Position numbers and translations under genes: made by a program | Notes under the pieces: generated by a model | Told to the model about the DNA's origin: nothing | The model's input: the letters and a program-made list of their open reading frames with translations, nothing else | Databases searched by the model: none | In this document: one piece after another, positions 49,257 to 59,676 of the stretch | Layout of the letters: each line of letters starts with the position of its first letter | Numbering within the stretch: position 1 is the stretch's first letter | From: Planctomycetota bacterium | GTDB lineage: Bacteria; Planctomycetota; Planctomycetia; JALXBF01 | Length of the DNA: 64,000 bases | Assembly (NCBI GenBank): GCA_026991575.1 | Contig: JALXBF010000016.1 | Span: forward strand, 1-64,000 | Reading direction: 5' to 3'

Positions 49257-49925
49257 ATGGGTCAGAAAGTTAGACCGACGGCGTTCCGCGTGGGCGTCAT
49301 GGAAGAGTGGCGCTCCCGCTGGTACGCGACCAAACGGGAGTTCGCGAACCTGCTCGTGGAAGATGCCAAGATCCGCGAGCACGTCAAGAAGAACTACGGC
49401 CAGGCCGGAATCGCGCGCATCGACATCGAGCGAACGCGCGAGGAGGTCACGGTCCGGCTGCATGTTGCCCGGCCCGGCATCATCATCGGCCGCAAGGGCC
49501 AGGAGGTGGACCGGCTCCGGGAGGAGCTGCAGGAGTTGACGCAACGGCAGGTCCGGATTGACATCCAGGAGGTGGCCAAGCCTCAGTTGGACGCGCAGCT
49601 CGTGGCCGAAGAGATTCGCGCTCAGTTGCTGCGACGGGCGAACTTCCGCCGGGTCATGAAGCGGGCGATTGACCAGGCGATGGAAGCCGGGGCCCGCGGC
49701 GTGCGGGTTGAACTGGCCGGCCGCTTGGGTGGCGCGGAGATGGCCCGTCGGGAGAAGATGATTCGCGGCTCGGTGCCGCTGCAGACCCTGCGGGCGAAGA
49801 TCAGCTATGGCTTCGCCCTGGCGGTCACGCCCCAGGGGGCCATCGGCATCAAAGTCTGGATTAACCAGGGCGATTACCTGTTAGAAGAGGAGGAACGCGG
49901 CCATGCTGATGCCAAGGCGCGTTAA
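49257..49925 (+). CDS. rpsC: 30S ribosomal protein uS3
   Basis: 222 residues. KH domain IIGRKGQEVDRLREEL, head-side VRVELAGRLGGAEMARREKM and QGAIGIKVWI. It overlaps rplP by 23 bases, so the two are translationally coupled. Confidence 0.98.
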   Translation: MGQKVRPTAFRVGVMEEWRSRWYATKREFANLLVEDAKIREHVKKNYGQAGIARIDIERTREEVTVRLHVARPGIIIGRKGQEVDRLREELQELTQRQVRIDIQEVAKPQLDAQLVAEEIRAQLLRRANFRRVMKRAIDQAMEAGARGVRVELAGRLGGAEMARREKMIRGSVPLQTLRAKISYGFALAVTPQGAIGIKVWINQGDYLLEEEERGHADAKAR

Positions 49926-50313
49926 GTACCGCAAGCAGCAGCGGCGCCGGGTTCGGGGCTGGGCAACGCGTGGCAACCGCGTGGCCTTCGGGGACTATGG
50001 CTTACAGGCCCTGGAGCCGGGCTGGATCAAAGCCCAGAGTCTGGAGGCGAGCCGTATTGCGGTGAGCCATCTAATCAAGGGCCAAGGCCGGCTGTACATG
50101 CGCGTCTTCCCGCACAAGCCGATCTCCGCTCGCCCCCCCGAGACTCGAATGGGCAAGGGCAAAGGTGATCCGGAGTACTGGGTTGCCGTCGTGCGGCCGG
50201 GCCAGATCATCTGCGAAATCTCAGGCGTGACCGAAGAGGTCGCTCGGGAAGCGTTCGCACGCGTAGCGCATAAGCTGCCTGTGCGTGTCTGCTTCGTGAA
50301 GCGGGAAACGTAG
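49903..50313 (+). CDS. rplP: 50S ribosomal protein uL16
   Basis: 136 residues. MLMPRRVKYRKQQRRRVRG start and the A-site loop PHKPISARPPETRMGKGKGD are conserved. The ribosome site GAGGAGGAA lies within rpsC. Confidence 0.98.
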   Translation: MLMPRRVKYRKQQRRRVRGWATRGNRVAFGDYGLQALEPGWIKAQSLEASRIAVSHLIKGQGRLYMRVFPHKPISARPPETRMGKGKGDPEYWVAVVRPGQIICEISGVTEEVAREAFARVAHKLPVRVCFVKRET

Positions 50314-50343
50314 CGGAGCCAGCCCTAGGGCCGGAGGTGGGCG

Positions 50344-50568
50344 ATGCCCAAGTCGGTGCGAGCAAGCGAGCTGAGGGAAATGAGCGACGAGCAGCTCAGG
50401 GAGCTGCTACGCGAGAACCGCGAAACGCTCTTCCGGCTGCGGGTCCAGGCCGAGTCGGAACGCCTGGATACGCCTAGCGAGCTGAAGCGGCTCCGCCGCG
50501 AGATCGCACGCATCCTCACCGTGCTCCGCGAACGGGAGCTGGCGGCTCAACGCCGCAGCCAAACGTAG
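50344..50568 (+). CDS. rpmC: 50S ribosomal protein uL29
   Basis: 74 residues, two-helix protein ([20 protein letters not shown] and [18 protein letters not shown]). Confidence 0.95.
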   Translation: MPKSVRASELREMSDEQLRELLRENRETLFRLRVQAESERLDTPSELKRLRREIARILTVLRERELAAQRRSQT

Positions 50569-50587
50569 CGCAGGGCAGTGGAGAATC

Positions 50588-50971
50588 ATGGCCGGTAAAC
50601 GGAAACGCTTAATTGGCGTGGTCGTCAGTGACCGCATGAACAAGACGCGGCGGGTGGATGTGGAACGCCTGGTCAAGCATCCACGCTACGGCAAGTACAT
50701 CCGTCGCCGCACGAAGTGTTACGCCCACGACGAGTTCAACCAGACCCGCGTGGGCGATCGCGTGGAGATCATCGAGTCGCGTCCGCTGTCGAAGCTGAAG
50801 CGCTGGGTGATTCTGCGTATCATCAGCCGGGCGCCGCGTGCTGAAGAGGATGACACGGCGCTGGCCGACCAGCCGGTCGAGACGGCTGCTGCAGACCCGG
50901 CTGCGGCGGCTCCGGCCTCAGAGTCGGCCGCTCAACACACGGCCGCCGAGACCCATCCACAGCAGACTTGA
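50588..50971 (+). CDS. rpsQ: 30S ribosomal protein uS17 with Ala/Glu-rich tail
   Basis: 127 residues. The first 85 are standard uS17 ([40 protein letters not shown]). The last 40 residues are Ala, Glu, Pro, Gln-rich and unlike other uS17 tails, probably disordered. A similar tail ends uL17 here. Confidence 0.96.
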   Translation: MAGKRKRLIGVVVSDRMNKTRRVDVERLVKHPRYGKYIRRRTKCYAHDEFNQTRVGDRVEIIESRPLSKLKRWVILRIISRAPRAEEDDTALADQPVETAAADPAAAAPASESAAQHTAAETHPQQT

Positions 50972-51013
50972 CCGTCACGGGTTTTGCCAACGGGTGCGGA
51001 AGGGTGAGAAGCC

Positions 51014-51382
51014 ATGATTCAGCCACAGACCAGACTGGATGTCGCCGACAACACGGGTGCTAAGGAAATCATGTGCTTCAAGGTTCTGGGCGGGACCCGA
51101 CGCCGCTACGCCGGCCTGGGTGATGTGATCGTTGCTAGCGTCAAGCGGGCCATCCCGGGTGGCGAGGTGAGCGAGGGGGATGTGGTTCGCGCGGTCGTCG
51201 TCCGGTGCCGCCATAAGACCCGGCGGCCCGATGGGACCTACGTGCGGTTCGACCGCAACGCCGCCGTGATCATCGACAAAGATGGCAATCCGCGTGGCAC
51301 ACGCATCTTTGGCGCCGTAGCCCGCGAACTACGGGAACGCAACTTCATGAAAATCGTCTCGCTTGCTGCCGAGGTGGTCTGA
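51014..51382 (+). CDS. rplN: 50S ribosomal protein uL14
   Basis: 122 residues, standard: [34 protein letters not shown] and [20 protein letters not shown]. Confidence 0.98.
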   Translation: MIQPQTRLDVADNTGAKEIMCFKVLGGTRRRYAGLGDVIVASVKRAIPGGEVSEGDVVRAVVVRCRHKTRRPDGTYVRFDRNAAVIIDKDGNPRGTRIFGAVARELRERNFMKIVSLAAEVV

Positions 51383-51420
51383 ATCAAGCACCCGGAACGC
51401 TGTACTGCGAGGCCCCGGCC

Positions 51421-51801
51421 ATGGCCTTGAAGATCCGCAAAGGCGATCTGGTGGAAGTGATCACCGGTGATGACCGCTCCGCTGCCGGTGAGCGTGTGAT
51501 TCGCCGCGTGCTGGCGGTCTACCCCAAGAAGCGCAAAGTCCTCGTCGAAGGCGTGAACCGCGTGTACAAGCACGTCCGCTCAAGCGGACCGGGGCGACCC
51601 GGCGGTCGGCTCTCCAAGGAAATGCCCATCGATATCAGCAATGTGATGCTCTATTGCGAGGCGTGCAATCGGGGCGTGCGGGTCGGTTTCCGCTACACCG
51701 AAACCGGCGCCAAGCAGCGCTACTGCAAGCGGTGTGGGGCGACGCTGGGGCAGGTCGGTCCAGAGAAACCGAGGCGCGCTGCACAGGCGACGTCATCGTG
51801 A
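51421..51801 (+). CDS. rplX: 50S ribosomal protein uL24
   Basis: 126 residues. KOW motif [20 protein letters not shown] and [15 protein letters not shown]. The C-terminal extension has a zinc-ribbon-like four-Cys set (CEAC and CKRC). Confidence 0.96.
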   Translation: MALKIRKGDLVEVITGDDRSAAGERVIRRVLAVYPKKRKVLVEGVNRVYKHVRSSGPGRPGGRLSKEMPIDISNVMLYCEACNRGVRVGFRYTETGAKQRYCKRCGATLGQVGPEKPRRAAQATSS

Positions 51802-51837
51802 GGTCGCGTCGGCGCGGAGTGAGGAGCGAACAGGCCG

Positions 51838-52407
51838 ATGGCTCGACTGCTTGAGAAGTACCGCAACGAGGTTGTTCCCGAGCTACAGAAGCGGCTCGGT
51901 ATCAAGAACCCTTTGGCCGTGCCTCGCCTGGTCAAGATCGTCGTCAACATGGGGGTGGGCCGAGCCGCTCAGCCTAAGGAGCGGCACATTCTGGAGGAAG
52001 TGGCCCGGCACCTGGCCCTCATCACCGGGCAGAAGCCGCTGGTGACCAAGGCGCGCAAGAGCGTCTCTGGCTTTCGCATCCGACGCGGCTTCCCGGTCGG
52101 CTTGAAGGTCACGCTCCGTGGCAGACGGATGTATGAGTTTCTGGACCGGTTGATCACACTGGCTATCCCTCGGGTCCGCGACTTCCGCGGCCTCGATCCG
52201 GAGGCCTTCGACGGCCACGGCAATTACACGTTCGGAGTGACCGAGCAGTTGATCTTTCCGGAGATTGACCCGGATGACGTGCACCACACCCAGGGCATGC
52301 ACATCACGCTCGTGACCACGGCGAAGACGGACGATCAGGCCCGGGAGCTTCTTGCGTTGTTGGGGCTACCGTTCCGGCGCCCGCAGCGGATGAGCCGGGC
52401 GGGCTAA
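51838..52407 (+). CDS. rplE: 50S ribosomal protein uL5
   Basis: 189 residues. VPRLVKIVVNMGVGRAAQPK, GLKVTLRGRRMYEFLDRLIT and the 5S-binding region are intact. Confidence 0.98.
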   Translation: MARLLEKYRNEVVPELQKRLGIKNPLAVPRLVKIVVNMGVGRAAQPKERHILEEVARHLALITGQKPLVTKARKSVSGFRIRRGFPVGLKVTLRGRRMYEFLDRLITLAIPRVRDFRGLDPEAFDGHGNYTFGVTEQLIFPEIDPDDVHHTQGMHITLVTTAKTDDQARELLALLGLPFRRPQRMSRAG

Positions 52408-52422
52408 GCAGGAGAGTGCCTG

Positions 52423-52608
52423 ATGGCGAGCAAGGCGAAGATCCTCAAGGCGCTGCGTGAACCGAAGTTCAAAGTCCGGAAGCGAAACCGCTGCCGACTC
52501 TGCGGCCGGCCGCGCGCCTTTTACCGCAAGTTCGGCATCTGCCGCATCTGCTTCCGAAATCTGGCCAGCGACGGGCTGATCCCGGGAGTGAAGAAGGCGA
52601 GCTGGTAG
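52423..52608 (+). CDS. rpsN: 30S ribosomal protein uS14, zinc-binding type
   Basis: 61 residues with the zinc-binding form [20 protein letters not shown]. Only 15 bp after rplE. Confidence 0.97.
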   Translation: MASKAKILKALREPKFKVRKRNRCRLCGRPRAFYRKFGICRICFRNLASDGLIPGVKKASW

Positions 52609-52653
52609 CGGAGGACGAGCCGAACCAGGGGGCACAGCTGGAGTGCGATTGCC

Positions 52654-53079
52654 ATGATGACCGACCAGATCGCGGACATGCTAACACGGATCCGCAACGG
52701 CTTGCTGGTGAAGCGCGGCATGGTCGAGATGCCTTCCTCGAAGATGAAAGTCGAAATCGCCCGCGTGTTGAAAGAGGAAGGCTTTATCCTGGACTATGAA
52801 GTCGTGCCGCCCGAGCAAGCCCAGGCGGAGGGGCGCCGCGTCTCGGCCCAGCCTGTGCTCCGGATCTACCTGAAGTACGGACCGCGCGGCGAACGGGTGA
52901 TCACTGAGCTGAAACGCATCAGCAAGCCCGGCCGGCGTGTGTACATGAAGGTTGAAGACCTCAAACCCGTGGTCGACGGCATGGGAATCCGGATCCTAAG
53001 CACCAACCGCGGCGTACTCAGCGACCGACAGGCTCGCAAGTTACGCGTTGGTGGCGAGGTCCTCTGCGAAGTCTACTAG
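52654..53079 (+). CDS. rpsH: 30S ribosomal protein uS8
   Basis: 141 residues. MTDQIADMLTRIRNGLLVKR start and GIRILSTNRGVLSDRQARKL end. The second of two adjacent ATG codons may be the true start. Confidence 0.97.
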   Translation: MMTDQIADMLTRIRNGLLVKRGMVEMPSSKMKVEIARVLKEEGFILDYEVVPPEQAQAEGRRVSAQPVLRIYLKYGPRGERVITELKRISKPGRRVYMKVEDLKPVVDGMGIRILSTNRGVLSDRQARKLRVGGEVLCEVY

Positions 53080-53124
53080 CGGGCGTTGCCGCCTGGCAGG
53101 CTAGTCCGAAAGCGGGAGCAAACG

Positions 53125-53679
53125 ATGTCGCGTATCGGGAAGATGCCGGTGCCCGTGCCAAGAGAAGTGACGGTGCGCCTGGACGGCAATCACCTCGTCG
53201 TCCAGGGGCCTAAGGGCAAGCTGGAGCTGGACTGTCACCCGTTGATCGAGGTCCAGGTCGACGACTCGGCCGGTCAGATTCGCGTGCTGCGCCGCAATGA
53301 CTCGCGGCTCGCTCGCTCGGTGCACGGGCTGACCCGCACGCTGATCAACAACATGGTCGAAGGCGTGACGAAGGGCTTCGAAAAGCGGCTGGAGATCCAC
53401 GGAATCGGCTACTCGGCCCAGCTGAAGGGCAAGCAGCTGCAGTTGCAAGTCGGCTTCGCCCACCCGGTTATCCTCACCCCTCCGGAAGGGGTCACGGTCG
53501 AAGTGCCCGATGCCACGCACATTGTGGTCAAGGGGCCGGATAAGCAGAAGGTGGGCGAGTTTGCGGCCCAGATCCGCCGGGTGCGACCGCCCGAACCGTA
53601 CAAGGGCAAGGGCATCCGCTACCAGGGCGAGCAGATCCGCCGCAAGGCCGGGAAGGCTCAGGGCGCTGGTGCCCGCTAG
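53125..53679 (+). CDS. rplF: 50S ribosomal protein uL6
   Basis: 184 residues from ATG 53125. [20 protein letters not shown] and [20 protein letters not shown]. Standard length. Confidence 0.98.
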   Translation: MSRIGKMPVPVPREVTVRLDGNHLVVQGPKGKLELDCHPLIEVQVDDSAGQIRVLRRNDSRLARSVHGLTRTLINNMVEGVTKGFEKRLEIHGIGYSAQLKGKQLQLQVGFAHPVILTPPEGVTVEVPDATHIVVKGPDKQKVGEFAAQIRRVRPPEPYKGKGIRYQGEQIRRKAGKAQGAGAR

Positions 53680-53762
53680 CATGTGCGTCGCGGCCTTGCT
53701 GGGCCGCCGCGTTGGCAACCGAGACGGTCCCGGGAGAGCCGGGGCGAGAAACGGAGGATACG

Positions 53763-54170
53763 GTGTCCTATTCTGCTAGAGTGGCTGGAGGCGACGCGGT
53801 GCAGCGTGAGCAGCGAATTAAGCTGATTCGCCGCAAACGCCGGATCAAGCGGGTGCGCAAGAAGATCTTCGGCACGCCGGAGCGGCCGCGGCTGGCTGTG
53901 TTCCGGAGCCAGAAGCATATTTACGCCCAGATCATCGACGATACAGCCGGACACACGCTGGTCGCCTGCAGCACGCTTGACCCGGAGATCCGCGGCCAGA
54001 TTCGCACCGGAGCCAACAAAGAAGCTGCCCGACTCGTCGGCGTGAAACTCGGCGAGCGGGCACGGGCCAAAGGCATCGAAAAGGTCTGTTTCGACCGCCG
54101 ACACTACCGCTACCACGGTCGCGTGGCCGCTTTGGCCGACGGTGCCCGAGAGGCAGGCCTAAAATTCTGA
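53763..54170 (+). CDS. rplR: 50S ribosomal protein uL18
   Basis: 135 residues from GTG 53763 (GGAGG 5 bases upstream); upstream in-frame sequence is not conserved. 5S-binding core [20 protein letters not shown] and [20 protein letters not shown]. Confidence 0.95.
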   Translation: MSYSARVAGGDAVQREQRIKLIRRKRRIKRVRKKIFGTPERPRLAVFRSQKHIYAQIIDDTAGHTLVACSTLDPEIRGQIRTGANKEAARLVGVKLGERARAKGIEKVCFDRRHYRYHGRVAALADGAREAGLKF

Positions 54171-54208
54171 CCCGATTGCCAACGGTATCTTGCGAGGAGG
54201 AACATGCC

Positions 54209-54700
54209 GTGTCCACTGGCACGGAACCTCAGGCACAAGCCGGCCTGTATGAGCAGGTAATCAAGATCCGCCGCTGTGCGAAGGTAGTCAAAGGTGGCCG
54301 CCGGTTCAGCTTCAATGCCCTGGTGGTCGTTGGCGACCGACAGGGACGCGTCGGCTACGGTTACGGCAAAGCGAACGAGGTGCCGGCGGCCGTGGAGAAG
54401 GCGATGAAGGACGGCCAGCGGCGCATGAAACGCGTGGCTCTGAAGGGCCGCACGATTCCGCACCGGGTGATCGGGCGCTACGGTGCGGCGAAGGTCATCA
54501 TGATTCCGGCTCGCCCCGGTACGGGCGTCATTGCTGGCGGGTCGGTGCGTGCTGTGTGCGAGGCGGCCGGCATCCACGACATCCTCACCAAGGCCTACGG
54601 CTCAACCAATCCGATCAACCTGGTTAAGGCCGCGATTAACGGCCTCGAGCAATTGCGCACCAAGGAAGAAGTCGAGACCTTGCGCGGGGTGAAGCTGTAA
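54209..54700 (+). CDS. rpsE: 30S ribosomal protein uS5
   Basis: 163 residues from GTG 54209 (GAGGAGG 8 bases upstream). [20 protein letters not shown] and [19 protein letters not shown] are typical, as is [20 protein letters not shown]. Its stop overlaps the rplO start, so rpmD (uL30), usually between them, is missing. Confidence 0.97.
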   Translation: MSTGTEPQAQAGLYEQVIKIRRCAKVVKGGRRFSFNALVVVGDRQGRVGYGYGKANEVPAAVEKAMKDGQRRMKRVALKGRTIPHRVIGRYGAAKVIMIPARPGTGVIAGGSVRAVCEAAGIHDILTKAYGSTNPINLVKAAINGLEQLRTKEEVETLRGVKL

Positions 54701-55152
54701 TGGACCTGAAAGAAGTTCACCTGGGTGTCCATCGCCGCAAGCGGCGCAAGCGCGTGGGCCGTGGCCCAGGCAGCGGGCATGGCAAGACGGCTACCCGTGG
54801 CCACAAAGGGCAGAAGAGTCGGGCCGGTACCGAGAAGCCGCACATTCTCTTCGAAGGTGGCCAGATGCCGCTGGCTCGCCGCATCCCCAAGCGCGGCTTC
54901 AACAACCGCTTTGCAAAGGTGGGCGTCCACGTCAACGTGCGCGACCTGGAGAAGTACTTCCAGGATGGCGATCGCGTGGACGAGCAGGCCTTGCGAGCCC
55001 GCCGCTTGGTCCGGGGCCGATTCGACTACATCAAAATCCTGGGCGATGGTACACTCACGAAGCGCCTAACCGTGGTGGCTCACCGGTTCAGTAAGTCCGC
55101 CCAAGAGAAGATCCTGGCGGCCGGCGGTCAGGTCGAACGGCTGGCCGAGTAG
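54700..55152 (+). CDS. rplO: 50S ribosomal protein uL15
   Basis: 150 residues. [20 protein letters not shown] and the Gly-rich N-terminal region are typical. The start overlaps the rpsE stop (TAATG). Confidence 0.97.
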   Translation: MDLKEVHLGVHRRKRRKRVGRGPGSGHGKTATRGHKGQKSRAGTEKPHILFEGGQMPLARRIPKRGFNNRFAKVGVHVNVRDLEKYFQDGDRVDEQALRARRLVRGRFDYIKILGDGTLTKRLTVVAHRFSKSAQEKILAAGGQVERLAE

Positions 55153-55280
55153 GCCAGGCCGACTCACGCGCTGGAAGGGGTCCACCATGGCGGCAGCACG
55201 GGGGTCATCCGAGACTGCCGTCGTTTTTGTTTTTCTGCGGCGCAGGTGGCTCCGGATGCACGGACCGAGGTGCGCAGCGA

Positions 55281-56630
55281 ATGATCCGTAAGATCATCGA
55301 AATCTTCAAGATCCCTGAGCTGCGGCAGAAGATCTTCATCACCTGCCTGCTGCTGGCAATCTACCGCATGGGGGCTGCCATCCCGCTGCCGATCATCGAC
55401 CAACAGGCAGTCTACGAGCACATGCGCGGACTTGCCCAGGGCGTGGCCGGCCGTGTCTTCGGCTACGTTGCCATGCTCAGCGGCATCAATGACCTGACCA
55501 ACATCACGATCTTCGGCATGGGCATCATGCCGTACATCTCCGCTTCGATCATCTTCCAGCTGTTGGCCAGTGTTGTGCCGTCCCTGGAGCAGCTCATGAA
55601 GGAGGGCGAGAGTGGGCGGCGCAAGATCAACGAGTACACGCGCTACGCCACCGTCGCGCTTACCTTCGGCCAGAGCATCTTCTGGGTTAACTACATGATG
55701 AACCGCGATCTGGTGCCGGAGCAGTTCCAGTCCTTCGGCTACGGCGCCATGGCCGTGCTGATCATGACCGCCGGCACCGTGTTCTTGATGTGGATCGGTG
55801 AGCAGATCGATGAGTTCGGCATTGGCAACGGCATCAGCCTGATCATCATGGCGGGCATCGTGGCCCGTATGCCGCGGGCCATTGCCACCATCATCTACGA
55901 AACCGAACTGACGCTGGCACCCCCCGCAGGCAAGTACGGCGTCGACACGATCGTGGTGATGGTGTTGTTGTTCGTGGGCGTCGTGCTTGGGGTCATTGCG
56001 ATGAACGAAGCGCAGCGGCGGATCCCGATCGAATCGGCCAAGCACGTGCGCGGCCGGCGCCTCTACGGCGGGACCCGCCACTATCTGCCGTTCCGCGTCA
56101 ACCAGGCCGGCGTCATGCCGATCATCTTCGCGTCCAGCCTGCTGATGTTCCCCTACTTCATCTTCGCCTGGCTGGACAGCATCTGGCCGCCGCAGTGGTA
56201 TGGCAGCCGCCTGATCGCCGAGCTGCGGGAAGCGTTTACCGGCCAGGGCTTCGTGTACACGGTCACCTACGTAGCGCTGATCTACTTCTTCTGCTACTTC
56301 TGGACGGCCATCACGTTTAACCCAAAGGACATCGCCGAGAACTTGCAGAACTACGGCAGCTTCATCCGCGGGTACCGGCCCGGGCAGCGGACCGCGGACT
56401 ACCTGGAAAAGGTGATGACCCGGATTACGTACGTCGGTGCCGCCTTCTTGGCGCTGGTGGCCGTACTGCCGATGCTGGTTTCCCGCTGGGTGGGGATCGA
56501 GCCGTTCATTGCCAGCTTCTTTGGCGGAACGGCGCTGCTGATTGTGGTCAGCGTCGCGCTGGACCTGGTGCAGAAGATCGATACCCACCTGGTGCTGCGA
56601 GACTACGAGGGCTTGCTGGAGAAGGCCTAA
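55281..56630 (+). CDS. secY: Preprotein translocase subunit SecY
   Basis: 449 residues from ATG 55281 (GAGGTG upstream). Ten hydrophobic segments. MGAAIPLPIIDQQAVYEH plug region, GIGNGISLIIMAGIV and LPFRVNQAGVMPIIFASSLL. It forms the Sec channel with SecE (19386). Confidence 0.97.
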   Translation: MIRKIIEIFKIPELRQKIFITCLLLAIYRMGAAIPLPIIDQQAVYEHMRGLAQGVAGRVFGYVAMLSGINDLTNITIFGMGIMPYISASIIFQLLASVVPSLEQLMKEGESGRRKINEYTRYATVALTFGQSIFWVNYMMNRDLVPEQFQSFGYGAMAVLIMTAGTVFLMWIGEQIDEFGIGNGISLIIMAGIVARMPRAIATIIYETELTLAPPAGKYGVDTIVVMVLLFVGVVLGVIAMNEAQRRIPIESAKHVRGRRLYGGTRHYLPFRVNQAGVMPIIFASSLLMFPYFIFAWLDSIWPPQWYGSRLIAELREAFTGQGFVYTVTYVALIYFFCYFWTAITFNPKDIAENLQNYGSFIRGYRPGQRTADYLEKVMTRITYVGAAFLALVAVLPMLVSRWVGIEPFIASFFGGTALLIVVSVALDLVQKIDTHLVLRDYEGLLEKA

Positions 56631-56697
56631 GGGGCAGGCCGTGACCGGTGCCGGCGCACCGCTCCGCCGCCGCATGCAGCCAGCGAGGTGACTGCCC

Positions 56698-57375
56698 ATG
56701 CGGGTCGTGTTTCTTGGACCACCAGGGGCCGGCAAAGGAACGCAGGCCCGCCGCTTGAGTCAGTTGCTCGGTGTGCCGCACATCAGCACCGGCGAAATGC
56801 TGCGTGCGGCCATTACGCAGGGCACGGCGCTGGGGCAGACGGTCCGGCAGTACGTGGAAGCGGGAAAGCTAGTGCCGGACGTGCTCATGCAGGAGCTCGT
56901 CCGCCAGCGGCTGAGCGAGCCGGACGCCGCCAACGGTTTTGTACTCGACGGCTATCCACGCAACGTGCAGCAGGCGCAGACGCTGGACGAGATCCTCGGA
57001 GAGCTTGGCACCCGCCTGGACCGGGCTGTGTTGCTTGACCTGGACCCGGACCTGCTGGTCGAGCGTCTAAGTGGCAGGCTGGTCTGTCCGGTCTGTGGTG
57101 CCAACTACCACCGCAGGTTCAACCCGCCCAAGCACGACTCGGTCTGCGACCGTGACGGTGCGACGCTGGTCCAACGCGCCGACGACCGCCCCGGTACGGT
57201 GCGTGCCCGGCTGGAGGAGTACACCAAGCAGATGGCACCGGTTACCGACTACTACCGCCAGCGCGGTCTGCTGGCCGTCGTCGATGCCTCCGGGACGATC
57301 GACCAGGTCTGGCGAGGCCTGCTCAGGGTGCTCGGGCTGGCGGAGCAGGCCGAGAATGTGATCGAAGAGGGCTGA
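56698..57375 (+). CDS. adk: Adenylate kinase
   Basis: 225 residues. P-loop FLGPPGAGKGTQARRL, FVLDGYPRN, and a long LID with a Cys-rich zinc site (CPVCGANYHRRFNPPK, VCDRDG). It interconverts ATP+AMP and 2 ADP. The secY-adk-map order is typical. Confidence 0.97.
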   Translation: MRVVFLGPPGAGKGTQARRLSQLLGVPHISTGEMLRAAITQGTALGQTVRQYVEAGKLVPDVLMQELVRQRLSEPDAANGFVLDGYPRNVQQAQTLDEILGELGTRLDRAVLLDLDPDLLVERLSGRLVCPVCGANYHRRFNPPKHDSVCDRDGATLVQRADDRPGTVRARLEEYTKQMAPVTDYYRQRGLLAVVDASGTIDQVWRGLLRVLGLAEQAENVIEEG

Positions 57376-57586
57376 GGCCCCGGGTAAGGGCTCCGATCCT
57401 GCCTGTCGGCGGCGTAACGGCTGCCATCTGTCGACGCGCTCGGGGGCATGTGCCGGTGCGCCGGGCTACTTGGCCGGTGGGGGCCGGGCCGCTGCGTGGT
57501 CACCGCATGCTTTCCGGAAAGAACGGGTGTCGGCGGCTCGAGTTGTGTCGGAAGGCAGCGCCGGCGTTGCCAGGGTGAACAGGATC

Positions 57587-58384
57587 ATGATCCGTCTGAA
57601 GTCGCCCAAAGAGATTGAGCGCATGCGTGAGGCCGGGATCGTCGTGGCCCGGGCCTTGCGATTGGTGCGCGAGCTGGCGGCGCCGGGCGTGACGACCGCC
57701 GAGCTGAACGCCGCCGTTGAGGAACTGTTCGCACGGGCCGGGGCCGAGCCGCTGTTCAAGGGGGTCGTCTCCGGACCGGGTAAGCCGCCGTTCCCAGCAG
57801 TGATCTGCGCATCCGTCAATGAGCAGGTCGTCCATGGGGTGCCAGGCGACTACGTGCTCCGCTCCGGCGACATCCTCAGCGTCGATACCGGCTGTCGATT
57901 GCGTGGCTGGTGTGCCGATGCGGCGATCACGATTCCGATCGGCGAGATCTCGCCCGAGGATGAGAAGCTCTTGCGGGTGACGCGCGAGACGCTGGCGTTA
58001 GCCATCCGCGAAATGGGGCGGGCGAAGCGCTGGTCGCAGGTGGCGCGAAAGATGGAAGAGTACGTTCGGGACCACGGCTTCTCGATGGTGGACCAGTTTG
58101 TCGGGCACGGCATCGGCCGAGAGATGCACGAGGAGCCGCAGGTACCCAACGTGGTGACCAAGGCGCTGTTGCGGTCTGATTTCCCGTTGCGGCCCGGGCT
58201 GGTGCTGGCCATTGAGCCGATGGTCAACGCCGGCAGCCATCGGGTGCGGGTTACCGAGGACCAGTGGACCGTCGTCACAGTGGACCGGTCGCGCAGTGCT
58301 CACTTCGAGCACACGGTGGCGCTGACCCCTGCTGGTCCGCTCGTGCTGACGGCTGACCCGGAGGCGGACGACGTGGCGGCTTGA
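57587..58384 (+). CDS. map: Methionine aminopeptidase, type I
   Basis: 265 residues from ATG 57587; GTG 57575 is an alternative. Metal ligands Asp (VDTGCRLRGWCADAA), His (VGHGIGREMHEEPQVPN) and Glu (LAIEPMVNAGS). It removes N-terminal Met from new proteins. Followed by rpmJ; the infA gene often found here is absent. Confidence 0.96.
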   Translation: MIRLKSPKEIERMREAGIVVARALRLVRELAAPGVTTAELNAAVEELFARAGAEPLFKGVVSGPGKPPFPAVICASVNEQVVHGVPGDYVLRSGDILSVDTGCRLRGWCADAAITIPIGEISPEDEKLLRVTRETLALAIREMGRAKRWSQVARKMEEYVRDHGFSMVDQFVGHGIGREMHEEPQVPNVVTKALLRSDFPLRPGLVLAIEPMVNAGSHRVRVTEDQWTVVTVDRSRSAHFEHTVALTPAGPLVLTADPEADDVAA

Positions 58385-58538
58385 GTTTACGCGGGCGGCG
58401 CGTACAATGTAGCGTCCCCGGGTGGCGTCTCTCCTGTGCGCCGGCAGAGCATCCCTGTTCTGGCAGCTTCCCTGCTTGATTGCCACGCTCCAGCTATCGG
58501 CTCGGGGGAGGCGTACCGGGTTGTAAGCGAGGTGCATG

Positions 58539-58655
58539 ATGAAGGTTCGAGCCAGCGTGAAGAGAATTTGCGAGCACTGCAAGATCGTGCGGCGGCGCGG
58601 TCGGATCTATGTGATCTGCAAGCGGAACCCACGGCACAAGCAACGCCAGGGCTAG
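58539..58655 (+). CDS. rpmJ: 50S ribosomal protein bL36
   Basis: 38 residues, [20 protein letters not shown] then [13 protein letters not shown]. The zinc ribbon Cys-X2-Cys...Cys...His is complete. AGCGAGGTG precedes the start; an extra in-frame ATG lies 3 bases upstream. Confidence 0.95.
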   Translation: MKVRASVKRICEHCKIVRRRGRIYVICKRNPRHKQRQG

Positions 58656-58738
58656 ACCAGTCCGCAAACGGACCGTAGAGCCAGGCAGTCTGGTCGGCTC
58701 GGGTCCGTTGCCGCGCTGGCGGCAAGGAGAGATGCTCT

Positions 58739-59122
58739 ATGCCACGAATCCTTGGTGTCGACATCCCCAACAATAAGAAGATCCATATTTCCCTCCGCTA
58801 TATCTACGGTATCGGACCGACGACGGCGATCGAGGTCTGCTGGAAGGCGGGGGTGGACCCGCTGAAGAAGGCGGCAGACTTGACTGAGGAGGAACTGAGC
58901 CGGCTGGCGTCTGTGATTGACCGGGACTATGTGATCGAAGGCCAGCTGAGGCGGCAAATCCAGCAGAACATCGCGCGCTTGCGCGACATCAAGTGCTATC
59001 GAGGGCTACGCCATGCCCGCGGCTTGCCCGTGCGCGGCCAGCGCACCCGAACCAATGCGCGAACACGCAAAGGGCCGCGCAAGACGGTGGCTGGTAAGAA
59101 GAGCATCAAGGCGATGCGTTAG
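58739..59122 (+). CDS. rpsM: 30S ribosomal protein uS13
   Basis: 127 residues. [40 protein letters not shown]. First gene of the alpha group. Confidence 0.98.
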   Translation: MPRILGVDIPNNKKIHISLRYIYGIGPTTAIEVCWKAGVDPLKKAADLTEEELSRLASVIDRDYVIEGQLRRQIQQNIARLRDIKCYRGLRHARGLPVRGQRTRTNARTRKGPRKTVAGKKSIKAMR

Positions 59123-59173
59123 ATTGCAAGCACACCCCTAGCCGTTTAGCCAGATAGCGGGGCAGAGACGACG

Positions 59174-59584
59174 ATGGCCAAAGGCAAAGGCAAAAAGGGC
59201 GCAAAAGGCTCGGCGAAACGGCGCCGCGTGCGGCGCACGGTGAGCCGTGGCATTGCTTACATCAAGGCCACGTTCAACAACACCATCGTGACCATTACCG
59301 ACCCCAACGGGGATACGCTTTGCTGGGCCTCCGGCGGGACTGTGGGCTTCAAGGGGAGCCGCAAGAGCACGCCGTTCGCCGCCCAGCGTGCTGCCGAAAT
59401 GGCCGCCAACCAGGCGCTGAAGATGGGCGTGCGTGAGGTGGATGTGCGCGTGCAGGGACCCGGCGCCGGCCGCGAATCCGCCATCACGGCGCTGCAGGCA
59501 GCCGGCTTGCAGGTGCGTGCCATCGAGGACGTTACCCCGCTGCCTCACAACGGCTGCCGGCCGCCGAAGCGCCGGCGCGTGTAA
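59174..59584 (+). CDS. rpsK: 30S ribosomal protein uS11
   Basis: 136 residues. A Lys-rich N-terminus, then [20 protein letters not shown] and [13 protein letters not shown]. Confidence 0.98.
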   Translation: MAKGKGKKGAKGSAKRRRVRRTVSRGIAYIKATFNNTIVTITDPNGDTLCWASGGTVGFKGSRKSTPFAAQRAAEMAANQALKMGVREVDVRVQGPGAGRESAITALQAAGLQVRAIEDVTPLPHNGCRPPKRRRV

Positions 59585-59676
59585 GCCCGCGCTGGCAGGC
59601 GGTGTCGCCGCACACGGGCAGCTTCCACGAAGAACGAACCTTCGTACAGTACGAGGATATACGGAATCAACCAGCT

